This document shows positions 33,215-41,887 of a stretch of 47,852 nucleotides of DNA, piece by piece. The position numbers were made by a program, and so were the translations under genes. The notes beneath the pieces were generated by a model. The model was not told the DNA's origin. It ran no database searches and saw only the letters and a program-made list of their open reading frames with translations. Where the stretch lies: positions 1-47,852 of the forward strand of contig QHSI01000110.1 of assembly GCA_003221515.1 (NCBI GenBank), read 5' to 3'. Numbering within the stretch: the first letter of the stretch is position 1; every line of letters begins with the position of its first letter. The DNA is from Candidatus Rokuibacteriota bacterium. Lineage in GTDB: Bacteria; Methylomirabilota; Methylomirabilia; Rokubacteriales; CSP1-6.

Positions 33215-34219
33215 CTACGTCGTGGTGTGGGCATGATGCGCGGGTGCAGGATCCCGCCCCGCCTGGAGAACACGAGAACGGGTCATCCGGATCCAGATGC
33301 GCCCGACGGCACCGGCGATGCCGAAGGGCATCACGTACATGAACACGATGAGGAAGACGCCGAAGATGGCCCAAGGCGCGGCCTTGGAGATATCCTGGGC
33401 CCAGTTGGGCACGAACTGGATGAAGAACGCCCCGAAGATGGCGCCGGAGATCGACGCCAGCCCGCCGATGACGCTGCCGATCAGGAGCGTGATCGAGAGA
33501 AACACGTTGAACGAGTCCGGGGCGACGAAGGCGATGACCGAGGCGGAGAGCGCGCCGGCCACCCCGGTGTAGGCCGCGCTCACCCCGAAGACCAGCGACT
33601 TGTAGAGCGCGCTGTTGATCCCCATGGCCTCGGCGGAGATATGGTTGTCGCGAATGGCCACGATGGCGCGACCCACGCGGCCCCGCAACAAGTTGGCCCC
33701 CAGCCAGAAGAGGATCACGAGCACGGCCAGCGTCAGGAAGTACAGCCATTGGTCCGGGCTCAACGGCAGCCCCAGGGGAGCCTTCGGCTTCGACAGCACG
33801 ATGCCCTGCGAGCCGCCCGTCCAGTGCTCGAAGTACTTGAGGATCTGCGGCACGGCCAGGGCGAGCGAGAAAGTAGCCAGCGCGAGGTACAGGCCCTCCA
33901 GGCGCAGCGCCGGCAGGCCGAAGAGGAAGCCGACGACCAGGCAGATCACACCCGCCACCGGGATCGTCCATCCGTAAGGCACGTGCCAGCGGTCCATCAT
34001 GATCGCGGAGACGTAGGCGCCTACCGCGTAGAACGCGCCGTGCCCCAGCGAGAACTGGCCGTTGTAGCCGGTGAGCATGTTCAGGCCTAGGATCGCGATG
34101 GCGTAGATGTACACCTGGGTGAACTGGAAGAGGCGGAAGTTGCTGAGCACGAACGGGAGCATGCAGGCCAGCGCCAGCACCGCGAGCAAACCGGCGTGGC
34201 GGGCGAGGCGCGAGGTCAT
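33215..34219 (-). CDS. livM: Liv-type ABC permease (LivM)
   Basis: 334 residues, starting at an ATG that shares one base with the livH stop (TGATG). It has about ten helices. Diagnostic blocks are YAIAILGLNMLTGYNGQFSLGHGAFYAVGAYVSAIM in the N-terminal half, LRLEGLYLALATFSLALAVPQIL, the coupling loop VAIRDNHISAEAMGINSALYKSLVFGVSAAYTGVAGAL, and the final GAIFGAFFIQFVPNWAQ. LivM pairs with LivH to form the channel. The C-terminal tail is Arg-rich (RIWIRMTRSRVLQAGRD) and ends in a His/Ala run. Its position second from the end of the operon is conserved. Confidence 0.94.
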   Translation of the reverse strand: MTSRLARHAGLLAVLALACMLPFVLSNFRLFQFTQVYIYAIAILGLNMLTGYNGQFSLGHGAFYAVGAYVSAIMMDRWHVPYGWTIPVAGVICLVVGFLFGLPALRLEGLYLALATFSLALAVPQILKYFEHWTGGSQGIVLSKPKAPLGLPLSPDQWLYFLTLAVLVILFWLGANLLRGRVGRAIVAIRDNHISAEAMGINSALYKSLVFGVSAAYTGVAGALSASVIAFVAPDSFNVFLSITLLIGSVIGGLASISGAIFGAFFIQFVPNWAQDISKAAPWAIFGVFLIVFMYVMPFGIAGAVGRIWIRMTRSRVLQAGRDPAPAHHAHTTT

Positions 34220-35112
34220 CACACCCGCTTCACCACCGTGCTGCCGAAGAGGCCGCTCGGCTTGACCAGCAGGACCACGATGATCATGGCCAGCGCCACC
34301 GTGAACTTGAGCTCGGTGCCGATGAAGCTCACGTAGGTGCCCACGAGGTTCTCCACGACGCCGACGATGAAGCCACCCAGCACCGCCCCGCCCGGGCTGG
34401 TGAAGCCGCCCAGCGTGGCCGCCGCGAAGGCGTAGATCTGCACGCCGCCCATGAGGTTGGGCTCCAGGGTGAGGCTGGGCGCCACCATCATACCCGCGAC
34501 CGCGCCGACGACCGCGGCCAGCCCCCAGCCCAGCGCGAGCATCCACCCCACGCGGATGCCGCAGAGCCGGCTCGAGACCGGGTTCTGCGCGGCCGCGCGC
34601 ATGGCCAGCCCCAGGGGGGTGAACCGGAAGAACAGGTAGATGCAGAGGAGCACGAACAGCGTGATGCCGATCTGCCCGATGTCGTGGGCCCCAAAGATCG
34701 TCTCGCCGGCGCCCAGGCTGACCTTGAAGGGTTTGGACGGAAAGGGGCTGGGGAAAGGTTTCTGCACGTAGGTCCAGATCCAGCCCGCTACGCTGTTGCA
34801 GATGACCAGCAGGCCGAGCGTCACGATGACGATCGACAGGATTGGCGCGTTCTCCACCGGGCGGATCACCACACGCTCGATCACGACGCCACCGATGAAG
34901 GCGAAGCCGAGCGTGGCCAGGAACGCCCCCCAGTAGGGCAGGCCCGCGTTGAGCATGGACCAGCAAATGTAGGTGGCGAACATCGCCATCTCGCCCTGAG
35001 CGAAGTTCACGACGTCGGTGGCCTGGTAGATCATCACCAGGGCCAGCGCGACGCTGGCGTAGATGCCGCCGGTGGCGAGACCCGAAACGACCTGCTGGGT
35101 GAAAATCTCCAC
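34219..35112 (-). CDS. livH: Liv-type ABC permease (LivH)
   Basis: 297 residues from a GTG (MEIFTQQVVSGLATGGIYASVALALVMIYQATDVVNFAQGEMAMFATYICW). This N-terminus is diagnostic for LivH, including the NFAQGEM loop. The C-terminal half has RVGWMLALGWGLAAVVGAVAGMMVAP and GGFTSPGGAVLGGFIVGVVENLVGTYV, the usual coupling region. It works with LivM and the LivG/LivF ATPases at the inner membrane. It begins eight bases after livF ends, and its stop overlaps livM. Confidence 0.94.
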   Translation of the reverse strand: MEIFTQQVVSGLATGGIYASVALALVMIYQATDVVNFAQGEMAMFATYICWSMLNAGLPYWGAFLATLGFAFIGGVVIERVVIRPVENAPILSIVIVTLGLLVICNSVAGWIWTYVQKPFPSPFPSKPFKVSLGAGETIFGAHDIGQIGITLFVLLCIYLFFRFTPLGLAMRAAAQNPVSSRLCGIRVGWMLALGWGLAAVVGAVAGMMVAPSLTLEPNLMGGVQIYAFAAATLGGFTSPGGAVLGGFIVGVVENLVGTYVSFIGTELKFTVALAMIIVVLLVKPSGLFGSTVVKRV

Positions 35113-35120
35113 GAGGCTCC

Positions 35121-35831
35121 TCAGTAGCCCAGGTACGCGCGACGGATCGCGTCGTCCCTGCGCAGCACGTCCGACGGCCCCTCCAGCACGACCCGGCCCG
35201 TCTCGAGCAGAAACACGTGATCGGCGAGGTCCAGGGCCAGCGCGGCGTTCTGCTCGACGAGCAGAATCGTCACGCCCGCCTGGTTCACCGTCCGGAGAAT
35301 TCGGAAGATCTCGCGCACGACCAGCGGCGCCAGGCCGAGCGAAGGCTCGTCGAGCAGCAGCAGCCGCGGCCGCAACATGAGAGCACGCGCCACGCAGAGC
35401 ATTTGCTGCTCGCCGCCGGACAGCGTGCCGGCCATCTGCCTCCGCCGTTCGCGCAGCACCGGGAAGTAGCCGAACACTCGCTCGAAATCCGCCTCGAGGC
35501 CGCCCCGCTCGCGCCGGCCCCAGGCGCCCACCTTCAGGTTTTCCTCCACTGTGAGGTGGACGAAGGTCCCCCGGCCCTCCGGGGCGTGGGCGATGCCGAA
35601 CTGAACGATATCCTCGGTGACCCGCGCTTCCAGCGGCTGGCCCTCGAAGCTGATGGTCCCCGCGGTCCGCACCATGCGGGAGATCGCCCGCAGCGTGGTG
35701 GTTTTTCCCGCGCCGTTGGCGCCGAGTATGGTGGTGATTCCGCCCGCCGCCATGCTGAAGCTCACGCCGTGCAGCGCCTTGGTCCGCCCGTAGAAGGCCT
35801 CGAGGCCGTGCACCTCCAGGAGCGCGCTCAT
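35121..35831 (-). CDS. livF: Liv-type ABC ATP-binding protein (LivF)
   Basis: 236 residues, the normal LivF size. Walker A is GANGAGKTTTLRAI (residues about 36-49), the signature LSGGEQQMLCVARAL, Walker B LLLLDEPSLGLAP, and the switch His is replaced by Gln in LLVEQNAALAL, as usual in LivF. The segment GIAHAPEGRGTFVHLTVEENLKVGAW is diagnostic of the group. The start overlaps the livG stop (ATGA). It forms a heterodimer with LivG. Confidence 0.95.
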   Translation of the reverse strand: MSALLEVHGLEAFYGRTKALHGVSFSMAAGGITTILGANGAGKTTTLRAISRMVRTAGTISFEGQPLEARVTEDIVQFGIAHAPEGRGTFVHLTVEENLKVGAWGRRERGGLEADFERVFGYFPVLRERRRQMAGTLSGGEQQMLCVARALMLRPRLLLLDEPSLGLAPLVVREIFRILRTVNQAGVTILLVEQNAALALDLADHVFLLETGRVVLEGPSDVLRRDDAIRRAYLGY

Positions 35832-36595
35832 GCCGCCTCTCCGAGATAGGCCCGGACGACGTTGGGGTCCCGTCGCACCTCGGCCGGCGTGCCCTCGGCG
35901 ATCTTCCGGCCGAAGTCGAGCACCACCACCTTCTCCGAGACCTGCATGACCATGCCCATGTGATGCTCGACCAGCAGCACGGTCAGCGCGCGCGTGGCGC
36001 GGACCTTTTGGATGAGAGCGCCGATGGCGAATACCTCCTCGTGATTCAGCCCACTCGCCGGCTCGTCGAGGAGGAGGAGCGAGGGCTGGCTCGCCAACGA
36101 GCGCGCCAGCTCGACGCGCTTGAGCGTGCCGAACGGCAGGCCCGCCGCCGGATGTTGCGCGAGCGCCGTGAGGTCGAGGAATTCCAGGAGCTCGAGCGCC
36201 GTGGCCTGGATGCGCGCCTCCTCTCTACCGACCCACGGCAAGCGCATCGCGTTCGAGAGGAAATCGCTCCGGCTCCGACTGTGGAGGCCGACCATAACGT
36301 TTTGCAGCACGGTGAGGGTTGGGAAGAGCGCGAGATTCTGGAACGTCCGCCCGATACCGAGCTCGGCGATGCGGTACGGCGGCAGCGGGAGGACCGGGCG
36401 ACCCCGGAAGAGGACCTCGCCGCGGTCCGGCGTGTAGAGCCGCGAGAGGCAGTTGAAGAGCGTCGTCTTCCCGGCGCCGTTCGGGCCGATGAGCCCAACG
36501 ATCTGGCCCTCGTCGACGTCGAAGGACACGGACTCCAGTGCGATGATGCCGCCGAAGCGGACCGTGAGATCGCGAACGGACAGGATCGGGGCCAT
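35828..36595 (-). CDS. livG: Liv-type ABC ATP-binding protein (LivG)
   Basis: 255 residues from the ATG at 36595 (MAPILSVRDLTVRFGG). A 27-codon upstream extension begins in the divergent intergenic region and does not look like family sequence. The motifs are Walker A GPNGAGKTTLFNCL, Q-loop GRTFQNLALFPTLTVLQNVMVGL, signature LPFGTLKRVELARSLA, Walker B LLLLDEPASGLNHEE and the H-loop LLVEHHMGMVMQ. It is the first gene of the livGFHMJ operon. The ribosome-binding site is weak. It is divergent from the LLM oxidoreductase gene, with 208 bases between starts. Confidence 0.94.
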   Translation of the reverse strand: MAPILSVRDLTVRFGGIIALESVSFDVDEGQIVGLIGPNGAGKTTLFNCLSRLYTPDRGEVLFRGRPVLPLPPYRIAELGIGRTFQNLALFPTLTVLQNVMVGLHSRSRSDFLSNAMRLPWVGREEARIQATALELLEFLDLTALAQHPAAGLPFGTLKRVELARSLASQPSLLLLDEPASGLNHEEVFAIGALIQKVRATRALTVLLVEHHMGMVMQVSEKVVVLDFGRKIAEGTPAEVRRDPNVVRAYLGEAA

Positions 36596-36803
36596 GGCAA
36601 GCCGCTTATACGGGCTCCCGACGACCGTGTCAACGCGACCCGTCAAGCGTGGCGTCCTCGACGACGAGGCAGACACGCATGCTATCCAGCCAGTCTTTTG
36701 AAGCCGCGAGGCGCGGGTGAAGGCCCGCCGTTGGACCGTCTCGGGCGTTGCTCTGTGTTAGCATGGCGGCGGTTTTCACTTTATCGGGGCCAGGAGAACG
36801 ACG

Positions 36804-38006
36804 ATGCGATTCGGTCTGCTCTACGAAACTCAGCGACCGTTCACCGGGACCAACATCGACTGGAATACGCTCTACAAAGAGACGATCGAGCAGTGCGTGT
36901 TGGCCGAGCGTATGGGCTTCGACAACCTGTGGTTCGTGGAGCACCACTTCCTCACCGGGTTCTCGGCCTCGCCGTGTCCCGAGGTGATCTTGGGCGCGCT
37001 GAGCCAGCTGACCAAGCGGATCCGGATCGGCTTCGGCGTGTGCATCCTGCCGTCGCACCATCCGATTCACGTGGCCGAACGCGCCGCGATGCTGGACCAG
37101 CTGACCGACGGGCGCCTGGAGTTCGGGACCGGTCGCTCCAACGCCTACGAGCAGGTCGGTCAAGGCATCGACCCCCGCAACACGCGCGCGATGTGGGAAG
37201 AGTCCATCAAAATGCTGCCGCACATCTGGCAGTCGGAAGAGTTCTCCTGGGAAGGGAAATTCTGGAACGTACCGAAGCGCCACGTGCTGCCGAAGCCGCT
37301 CCAGAAGCCGCATCCGCGCATGTACCTGGCGTGCACGCAGACCGACAGCTACGACGTGGCGGCCCAGAACGGCATCGGCGTGCTCTCGTCGGCCACGTTC
37401 GCCACCACGATCCTGGCCGGGCACGTCCAGCGCTACCGTGAGCGGGTCAAGCGGGCGACCCCGGTGGGCGCCGTCGTCAACGAGTACTGGGGCAACAACG
37501 TCCACGCCTTCTGCGGCGAGAACAACAAGGAGGCGCGGGCGCTCGCCGCGCTCTCGCTCAAGACGTTCTTCGGCCCCGACAAGCCCTACATCCGCGACCG
37601 CGTCAACGCCTACGAGCAGCTGCTGGAATCCTGGGGCGGCGTGCCCGATCACCTGAAGGCCGACTTCGGCCGCTGGCTCCGGCAATCGGACGAGGCGCAC
37701 AAGGAGCAGGCCGCGCAGGTCGGGATCTCGCTCGACAGCGGCCCGGGCGCGGCGCGGGCGGCCTTCGGTCAGATGGATCCCGACACGCTCTGCGAGCGCG
37801 GCATCATCATCGCCGGCGATCCGGACAGCTGCATCAAGGGTGTGCGGCTCTACGAGGAAGCGGGCGTCGACCAGGTCATTCTGATCATGCAGACGGAGAC
37901 CATTCCGCACGAGCGCACGCTGCAATCGATCGAGATGTTCGGCAAGCACGTGATCCCGGCGTGCCGCGCCGGCGCGCGCACGAGCGCCATCACGGCTGGA
38001 GTTTGA
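36804..38006 (+). CDS. LLM-class flavin-dependent oxidoreductase 2
   Basis: 400 residues, with AGGAGAAC before the ATG. Luciferase-like barrel blocks are MRFGLLYETQRPFTGTNIDW, CVLAERMGFDNLWFVEHHFLTGFSASPCPEVILGALSQLTKRIRIGFGVCILPSHHPIHVAERAAMLDQLTDGRLEFGTGRS and a late GIIIAGDPDSCIKGVRLYEEAGVDQVILIMQ. It is related to, but clearly different from, the enzyme at 19835. The first of four same-strand genes with an NTF2-like protein and an epimerase, it is probably the monooxygenase of a pathway fed by the divergent Liv importer. The substrate is unknown. Confidence 0.93.
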   Translation: MRFGLLYETQRPFTGTNIDWNTLYKETIEQCVLAERMGFDNLWFVEHHFLTGFSASPCPEVILGALSQLTKRIRIGFGVCILPSHHPIHVAERAAMLDQLTDGRLEFGTGRSNAYEQVGQGIDPRNTRAMWEESIKMLPHIWQSEEFSWEGKFWNVPKRHVLPKPLQKPHPRMYLACTQTDSYDVAAQNGIGVLSSATFATTILAGHVQRYRERVKRATPVGAVVNEYWGNNVHAFCGENNKEARALAALSLKTFFGPDKPYIRDRVNAYEQLLESWGGVPDHLKADFGRWLRQSDEAHKEQAAQVGISLDSGPGAARAAFGQMDPDTLCERGIIIAGDPDSCIKGVRLYEEAGVDQVILIMQTETIPHERTLQSIEMFGKHVIPACRAGARTSAITAGV

Positions 38007-38019
38007 AAAGGAGAACGTC

Positions 38020-38418
38020 ATGACACCACCAGTGGCGACCGAGACGACCGGCGTGGCGGCCGAAGTGCTGAGCGCCGACGACCGCCGCTTCGAGGCGATG
38101 CGCAAGGGTGACTGGGCCGGGCTCGACCGGGCGCTGGCCGACGACCTCACGTACGTGCACTCCACCGCGCGGCTCGAGACGAAGGCCGAGCACATCGCGA
38201 ACCTGCGCGCTGGCAAGCCGCACTACCGCGGGATCGCGCCGAGAGACCGGCGCGTGCGCGTCAACGGTGGCGTCGGCATCGTCAATGGCGTGTCGGACAT
38301 GCACGTCGAGCGCGATGGCAAGGAGAACCGCTTCACGGTCCGCTACCTCGCCGTGTACGCGAAGACCGGCGCCGACTGGCGCATGATCGCCTGGCAATCG
38401 ACGAAACTAGACTCGTAG
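38020..38418 (+). CDS. NTF2-like/SnoaL-fold protein (DUF4440 type)
   Basis: 132 residues with an AAAAGGAGAA site. The cone-shaped NTF2 fold is recognised from DDRRFEAMRKGDWAGLDRALADDLTYVHSTARLETKAEHIANLRAG and the strand series VRVNGGVGIVNGVSDMHVERDG...FTVRYLAVYAKTGADWRMIAWQSTKL. The family ranges from polyketide cyclases to ketosteroid isomerases and binding proteins, and no catalytic pair stands out. It is 13 bases from the LLM gene and 10 from the epimerase gene, so co-transcription is very likely. Confidence 0.88.
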   Translation: MTPPVATETTGVAAEVLSADDRRFEAMRKGDWAGLDRALADDLTYVHSTARLETKAEHIANLRAGKPHYRGIAPRDRRVRVNGGVGIVNGVSDMHVERDGKENRFTVRYLAVYAKTGADWRMIAWQSTKLDS

Positions 38419-38428
38419 GGGGCCCTCC

Positions 38429-39370
38429 ATGGCGGTGCTGGTGATCGGCGCGACCGGCTTCATCGGCCCACGGCTCATCAAGCGGCTGATCGACCGAGGC
38501 GAGTCCGTGGTCGGCATGGACCTGAACCCGGGTGCGGCCTCGTTCAGCGGCGTGCCGATCGGGGCGCCGGTGGTCCGCGGCGACGTCACCCAGTTCGAGG
38601 ACGTGATGCGAGTCGTCCTCGACGTGAAGCCGGACCGCCTCATCAACCTCGCGTATGCGCTCGGCGCCGGCGAGGGCAACCCGCACCAGGTCATGCGCCT
38701 GGACATCCTCGGGATGGACAACTGCTTCGAGGCCGCGCGGCTCGCCGGCGTGAAGCGCGTCGTGTACGCGAGCTCGATCGCGGTCAGCGGCCAGCAGAGC
38801 CACTTCGGCGACCGGCTCGTGAACGAGGACGATCCGGTCCACGGTACCAGCCAGTACGCGATGCACAAGATCTTCAACGAGTTTCAGGCGCGGAAGTACA
38901 TCAAGAACTACGGCATGTCGATCGTCGGCGTGCGCCCGGCCAACGTCACCGGTCCCGACAAGGTGCGCGGCTCGGTGGACCACGTGCAGATCATGACGGA
39001 CGCGGCGCGCGGCAAGCCGGTGCACTTGCCCAACAAGGGGATGATGCGGCTGCTGGTGCACGTCGACGACATGGCGGAGATCTTCATGCGGATCTTGCTG
39101 GCCGAGGCGCCGCGCCACCACCTCTACAATTCCGGTGGCATCCCGGTGAGCCTGGGCGAGCTGGCGGACGCCGTGCGCAGATTTCTTCCGGACGCGCAGA
39201 TCACCTTCGCCAACGAGGGCGGCCGCGAGGAGTCTGGGAACTATCTGGTCGACTGGAGCCGGCTGGCCAAGGAGTTCGGGATCGAGTATCCCGGCTTGCA
39301 CACGTGGGTCCTGCAGATCATCAACGACGTCCGACGGCAGGAAGGGCGCGCACCCGTCTCGGCGCGCTAG
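38429..39370 (+). CDS. NAD(P)-dependent epimerase/dehydratase (extended SDR)
   Basis: 313 residues. The Rossmann motif AVLVIGATGFIGPRLIKRLIDRGESVVGMDLNPG is at the N-terminus (Gly-x-x-Gly-x-x-Gly variant at 7-13). The active site has the serine pair in VVYASSIAVSG and Tyr/Lys in YAMHKIFNE (Y-x-x-x-K). The central RPANVTGPDKVRGSVDHVQI and the C-terminal YNSGGIPVSLGELADAVRRFLP are typical of extended SDRs. The family acts on nucleotide sugars or other carbonyls; here the neighbours suggest a ketone or alcohol intermediate. It shares a CTAG with the convergent VOC gene, so both end on that tetranucleotide. Confidence 0.92.
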   Translation: MAVLVIGATGFIGPRLIKRLIDRGESVVGMDLNPGAASFSGVPIGAPVVRGDVTQFEDVMRVVLDVKPDRLINLAYALGAGEGNPHQVMRLDILGMDNCFEAARLAGVKRVVYASSIAVSGQQSHFGDRLVNEDDPVHGTSQYAMHKIFNEFQARKYIKNYGMSIVGVRPANVTGPDKVRGSVDHVQIMTDAARGKPVHLPNKGMMRLLVHVDDMAEIFMRILLAEAPRHHLYNSGGIPVSLGELADAVRRFLPDAQITFANEGGREESGNYLVDWSRLAKEFGIEYPGLHTWVLQIINDVRRQEGRAPVSAR

Positions 39371-40305
39371 GCGACTTCGACCAGCTCCAGCGCTTCGCGG
39401 CTCGGGCCTTCGATCATTACCGCCCGCGTGCCGCCGAGCTTGTAGGGCTCCTCGAGAAACCGGACGCCCTCGCTCCGCAGCTTCGCGACCCACGCGTCGA
39501 GATCCGTCACGCTGAGCGCGATGTGGTCGTAGAGGTGGCCGCGCGAGCTCACCAGCGGCGCCTCGCCCTGACGCATGTACCAGGGCAGCGCGACGTCCCC
39601 GAACACCACCGCCGCCGACGGCGACCGGAACATCCCCTCGCGCTCGAGCGCGGGCCAGCTGCGATCGGCTCCGCGCTCCACCTTGCAAGTCGCTTCGGTC
39701 ATCGGCGCGCGGGGCGTGCGTCCGGCGAACACCGGCGCGTCCAGATGCTTCTGGTACCAGACCTGGGCGCAGAACGGATCGTCCTGGAACATGTGCACGT
39801 GGTTGAAGCGCTCGGCCGGATGGTTGCCCGCGTATTCCACCAGCGCGTTGTCGGGCCCGCGCATGTAGCCGAAGCCGCCCGTGCGCGTCGGCTGGACGCC
39901 GTTCGCCTTCGCCTCGGCGATCTGCGCTCTGGTCAAGCCGGGCGTGGGATTCGTGCTCGGCCACGTATCGCTGCTGAGGAACACCTCCCCGCCCTCGTCG
40001 GTGGTGTAGAGCGGCAGCAGCGTGAGGTCCGGGCGGCGCTTGTACGTCTCGAGGCTCGCGCGCGTGTCGGTGACGTGCCAGCCGAAGTGCCAGAGCGCGG
40101 TCTGCGGCGACGTCGGCGGCGCGGTCGCCACACGGGTGAACAGGACCAGCACGTTGTTCGGGCACTGGAGCGCCGGCAGCCCGCCCCAGCTGGTCTTCGC
40201 CGAGGTCGGGAAGTGGCGAACGTAGAACGCGATGGCCGCGTCGGGATCGACCGAGTTCAGGTGCAGATGATGAAAGCCTGGGGTCTCACGCATGGGCGGG
40301 AGCAT
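39367..40305 (-). CDS. VOC-family protein, two-domain extradiol-dioxygenase-like
   Basis: 312 residues; the ATG at 40305 follows a GGAG by seven bases, and a second ATG four codons later is possible. Two VOC modules are visible: FHHLHLNSVDPDAAIAFYVRHFP with TALWHFGWHVTD, and a C-terminal YDHIALSVTDLDAWVAKLRSEGVRFLEEPYKLGGTRAVMIEGPSREALELVEV. Potential metal ligands are His in HHLHLN, His in RFNHVHMF, His in LYDHIALS and Glu in EALELVE. The length fits type I extradiol enzymes. A ring-cleavage function is possible but not proven. It converges with the epimerase gene. Confidence 0.87.
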   Translation of the reverse strand: MLPPMRETPGFHHLHLNSVDPDAAIAFYVRHFPTSAKTSWGGLPALQCPNNVLVLFTRVATAPPTSPQTALWHFGWHVTDTRASLETYKRRPDLTLLPLYTTDEGGEVFLSSDTWPSTNPTPGLTRAQIAEAKANGVQPTRTGGFGYMRGPDNALVEYAGNHPAERFNHVHMFQDDPFCAQVWYQKHLDAPVFAGRTPRAPMTEATCKVERGADRSWPALEREGMFRSPSAAVVFGDVALPWYMRQGEAPLVSSRGHLYDHIALSVTDLDAWVAKLRSEGVRFLEEPYKLGGTRAVMIEGPSREALELVEVA

Positions 40306-40334
40306 ACCGAACTCCAGGGGCCTACGCGATCCCC

Positions 40335-40363
40335 TTGCGATTTGGCCGCAATCCTGACATAAC
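40335..40363 (+). promoter_or_regulatory. candidate sigma-70-type promoter for the second amidohydrolase
   Basis: TTGCGA (40335-40340), a 17-base spacer and CATAAC (40358-40363). Each hexamer matches the consensus at four of six bases. A start near 40370 would give a leader of about 60 bases. Confidence 0.4.
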
Positions 40364-40429
40364 CATCACCAATGTGAGGGGATTCGCGCAGCATTAGCGG
40401 TTTACCGGATAGGCGAGGGAGGAAACGGC

Positions 40430-41572
40430 ATGCGCACTTACAACCGGATCTCGGCGGACTGTCATCTCGACCTGATCTGGCTGCCGCCGGACCTTTTCGT
40501 GTCCGAGGCGCCCCAGGGGCTGAAGGAGCGTATGCCCTACGTGGCCGACGGCCCGGACGGAAAGCGGTGGGTCGCCAACAACGGCGCCGTCTTCGGCATC
40601 GCCGGCGGGGTCGGCGCATCCGGCACGAAGTATCAGCCGGGCAAGCAGCTCCGGGTCGACGTGATGGCCTCGACCGGGCTCTACGAGGACGGCAAGAAGG
40701 GCATCCGCCGGCCGGGCGATCCGCACCTGCGCGTCAAGGAGATGGACCGCGACGGCGTCGACGCCGAGGTGATTTACGGAATCCTGGCCGCCGCGGCGAA
40801 GCTGAAGGACATCGAGGCGTCCAACGAGATGCTGCGCATCTACAACACGTGGATGGCCGACTTCTGCCGCCAGTATCCCGACCGCCACATTGGGCTCGCG
40901 AACCTGCCGTACGGTGACATCGACGCCGCCGTCGCCGAGGTACATCGCGCCGCCAAGCTCGGCTTCAAGGGCCTCGAGCTGTCGTGCTCGTGGGACATGG
41001 AGCCGATGTGGCATCCGCAGTGGGAGCCACTGTGGGCGGCCATCAACGAGGTCGGAATCCCGCTGCACTTCCACACGTTCCCCTCGGTGTCGCCGGCGCT
41101 GCGGGAGAAGTACACCGGCCTCACCCAGCGCGCGCTGCAGTACAGCGGCCTCTGCCTGTTCCAGATGACGCTCGCCAACATCCTCACCGCGCTGATGGGC
41201 CGCGCGGTCTTCGAGCGCTATCCGAATCTGAAGATCGGGTTCGGCGAGAGCGGCATCGGCTGGATCCCCTACGTGCTCGACCGCATGGACTTCGAGTTCG
41301 AGGACCAGTATCACGACCTCCCGCTCAAGCTGAAGCCGAGCGAGTACTGGCGCCGTCAGTGCAAGGCGACCTTCCAGTACGACCGGGTCGGCACCAAGCT
41401 GATCGACGAGATGGGCGTCGAGACGCTGATGTGGGGCTCGGACTACCCGCATCCGGACGGGGTGTGGCCGGAGTCCGCCAAGTACATCTCCGAGCAGTTC
41501 AAGCATCTTCCGGATGACGTGACGCGGAAGATGACCTGCGAGAACGCCGGCAAGTTCTACGGCCTGATTTGA
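40430..41572 (+). CDS. amidohydrolase 2 family protein (ACMSD-like), paralogue 2
   Basis: 380 residues, identical in length to the protein at 10362 and alignable end to end without visible gaps. GAGGGAGGAA precedes the ATG. It starts MRTYNRISADCHLDLIWLPPDLF. The conserved segments are CHLD (again Asp in place of the second His), IPLHFHTFPS, FGESGIGWIPYVLDRMDFEFED, and GSDYPHPDGVWPES near the end. A decarboxylase or hydrolase role on an aromatic or ring-cleavage acid is likely by family. Differences from paralogue 1 cluster at residues 18-30 and 50-70 and in the helix after PSVSPALREK, suggesting altered specificity. Confidence 0.92.
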   Translation: MRTYNRISADCHLDLIWLPPDLFVSEAPQGLKERMPYVADGPDGKRWVANNGAVFGIAGGVGASGTKYQPGKQLRVDVMASTGLYEDGKKGIRRPGDPHLRVKEMDRDGVDAEVIYGILAAAAKLKDIEASNEMLRIYNTWMADFCRQYPDRHIGLANLPYGDIDAAVAEVHRAAKLGFKGLELSCSWDMEPMWHPQWEPLWAAINEVGIPLHFHTFPSVSPALREKYTGLTQRALQYSGLCLFQMTLANILTALMGRAVFERYPNLKIGFGESGIGWIPYVLDRMDFEFEDQYHDLPLKLKPSEYWRRQCKATFQYDRVGTKLIDEMGVETLMWGSDYPHPDGVWPESAKYISEQFKHLPDDVTRKMTCENAGKFYGLI

Positions 41573-41606
41573 TCTAGATGCCTGGAGGGTCTCGACGGCC
41601 CTTCAG

Positions 41607-41679
41607 AGCCGGGCGACTAGGTAGCGCCCGGCTGGCAGGAGTTTCGCGAGCGCCCCGGCGCAGCCCCGGCCGGGGCGCT
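41607..41679 (+). terminator. two hairpins after the second amidohydrolase gene
   Basis: Hairpin 1 is AGCCGGGCG (41607-41615) with CGCCCGGCT (41625-41633). Hairpin 2 is AGCGCCCCGGC (41649-41659) with GCCGGGGCGCT (41669-41679). The second stem shares AGCGCCCCGG with the terminator at 11535-11563 that follows the paralogous gene. T tracts are weak. From 41680 to 41737 no gene is seen, only a GTTAGAC core-like site at 41700. Confidence 0.6.
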
Positions 41680-41737
41680 GGTGCGTGTTGTGGCCTACGG
41701 TTAGACTTTCCGGCAGCCGTGCCCAATCGAGCCGCCC

Positions 41738-41887
41738 ATGCCGCGGATCGGCGTCGTCATTCTCGCCCTCTGGATGGCTCGCGCGGGCAGACCATGTCGT
41801 CGAGAAATGAGCAAGCGGGGTGGCGGCTCGAGCACTAACTTCAGCTTGCAGCGGCCGGCACCTCGCGTTGCTCGGCGCCGCCGCTGA
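41738..41887 (+). CDS. possible 49-residue open frame ending inside an attC-like site
   Basis: It opens with ATG at 41738 (MPRIGVVILALWMARAG) and stops at TGA 41885-41887 within the attC-like palindrome at 41833. The N-terminal 16 residues are hydrophobic, and the C-terminus is basic (ending VARRRR). There is no convincing ribosome-binding site and no recognisable domain. In integron cassettes, genes often run into their attC, so the position is suggestive, but coding is unproven. The 41573-41918 gap otherwise holds only hairpins and the attC-like element. Confidence 0.25.
   Translation: MPRIGVVILALWMARAGRPCRREMSKRGGGSSTNFSLQRPAPRVARRRR

Noticed and set aside
36596-36803. Sigma-54 or sigma-70 promoter between livG and the LLM gene
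   Set aside because: TTGGAC and TTGC/TAGCAT elements are present but spacings (15 and 22 bases) do not fit either promoter class.
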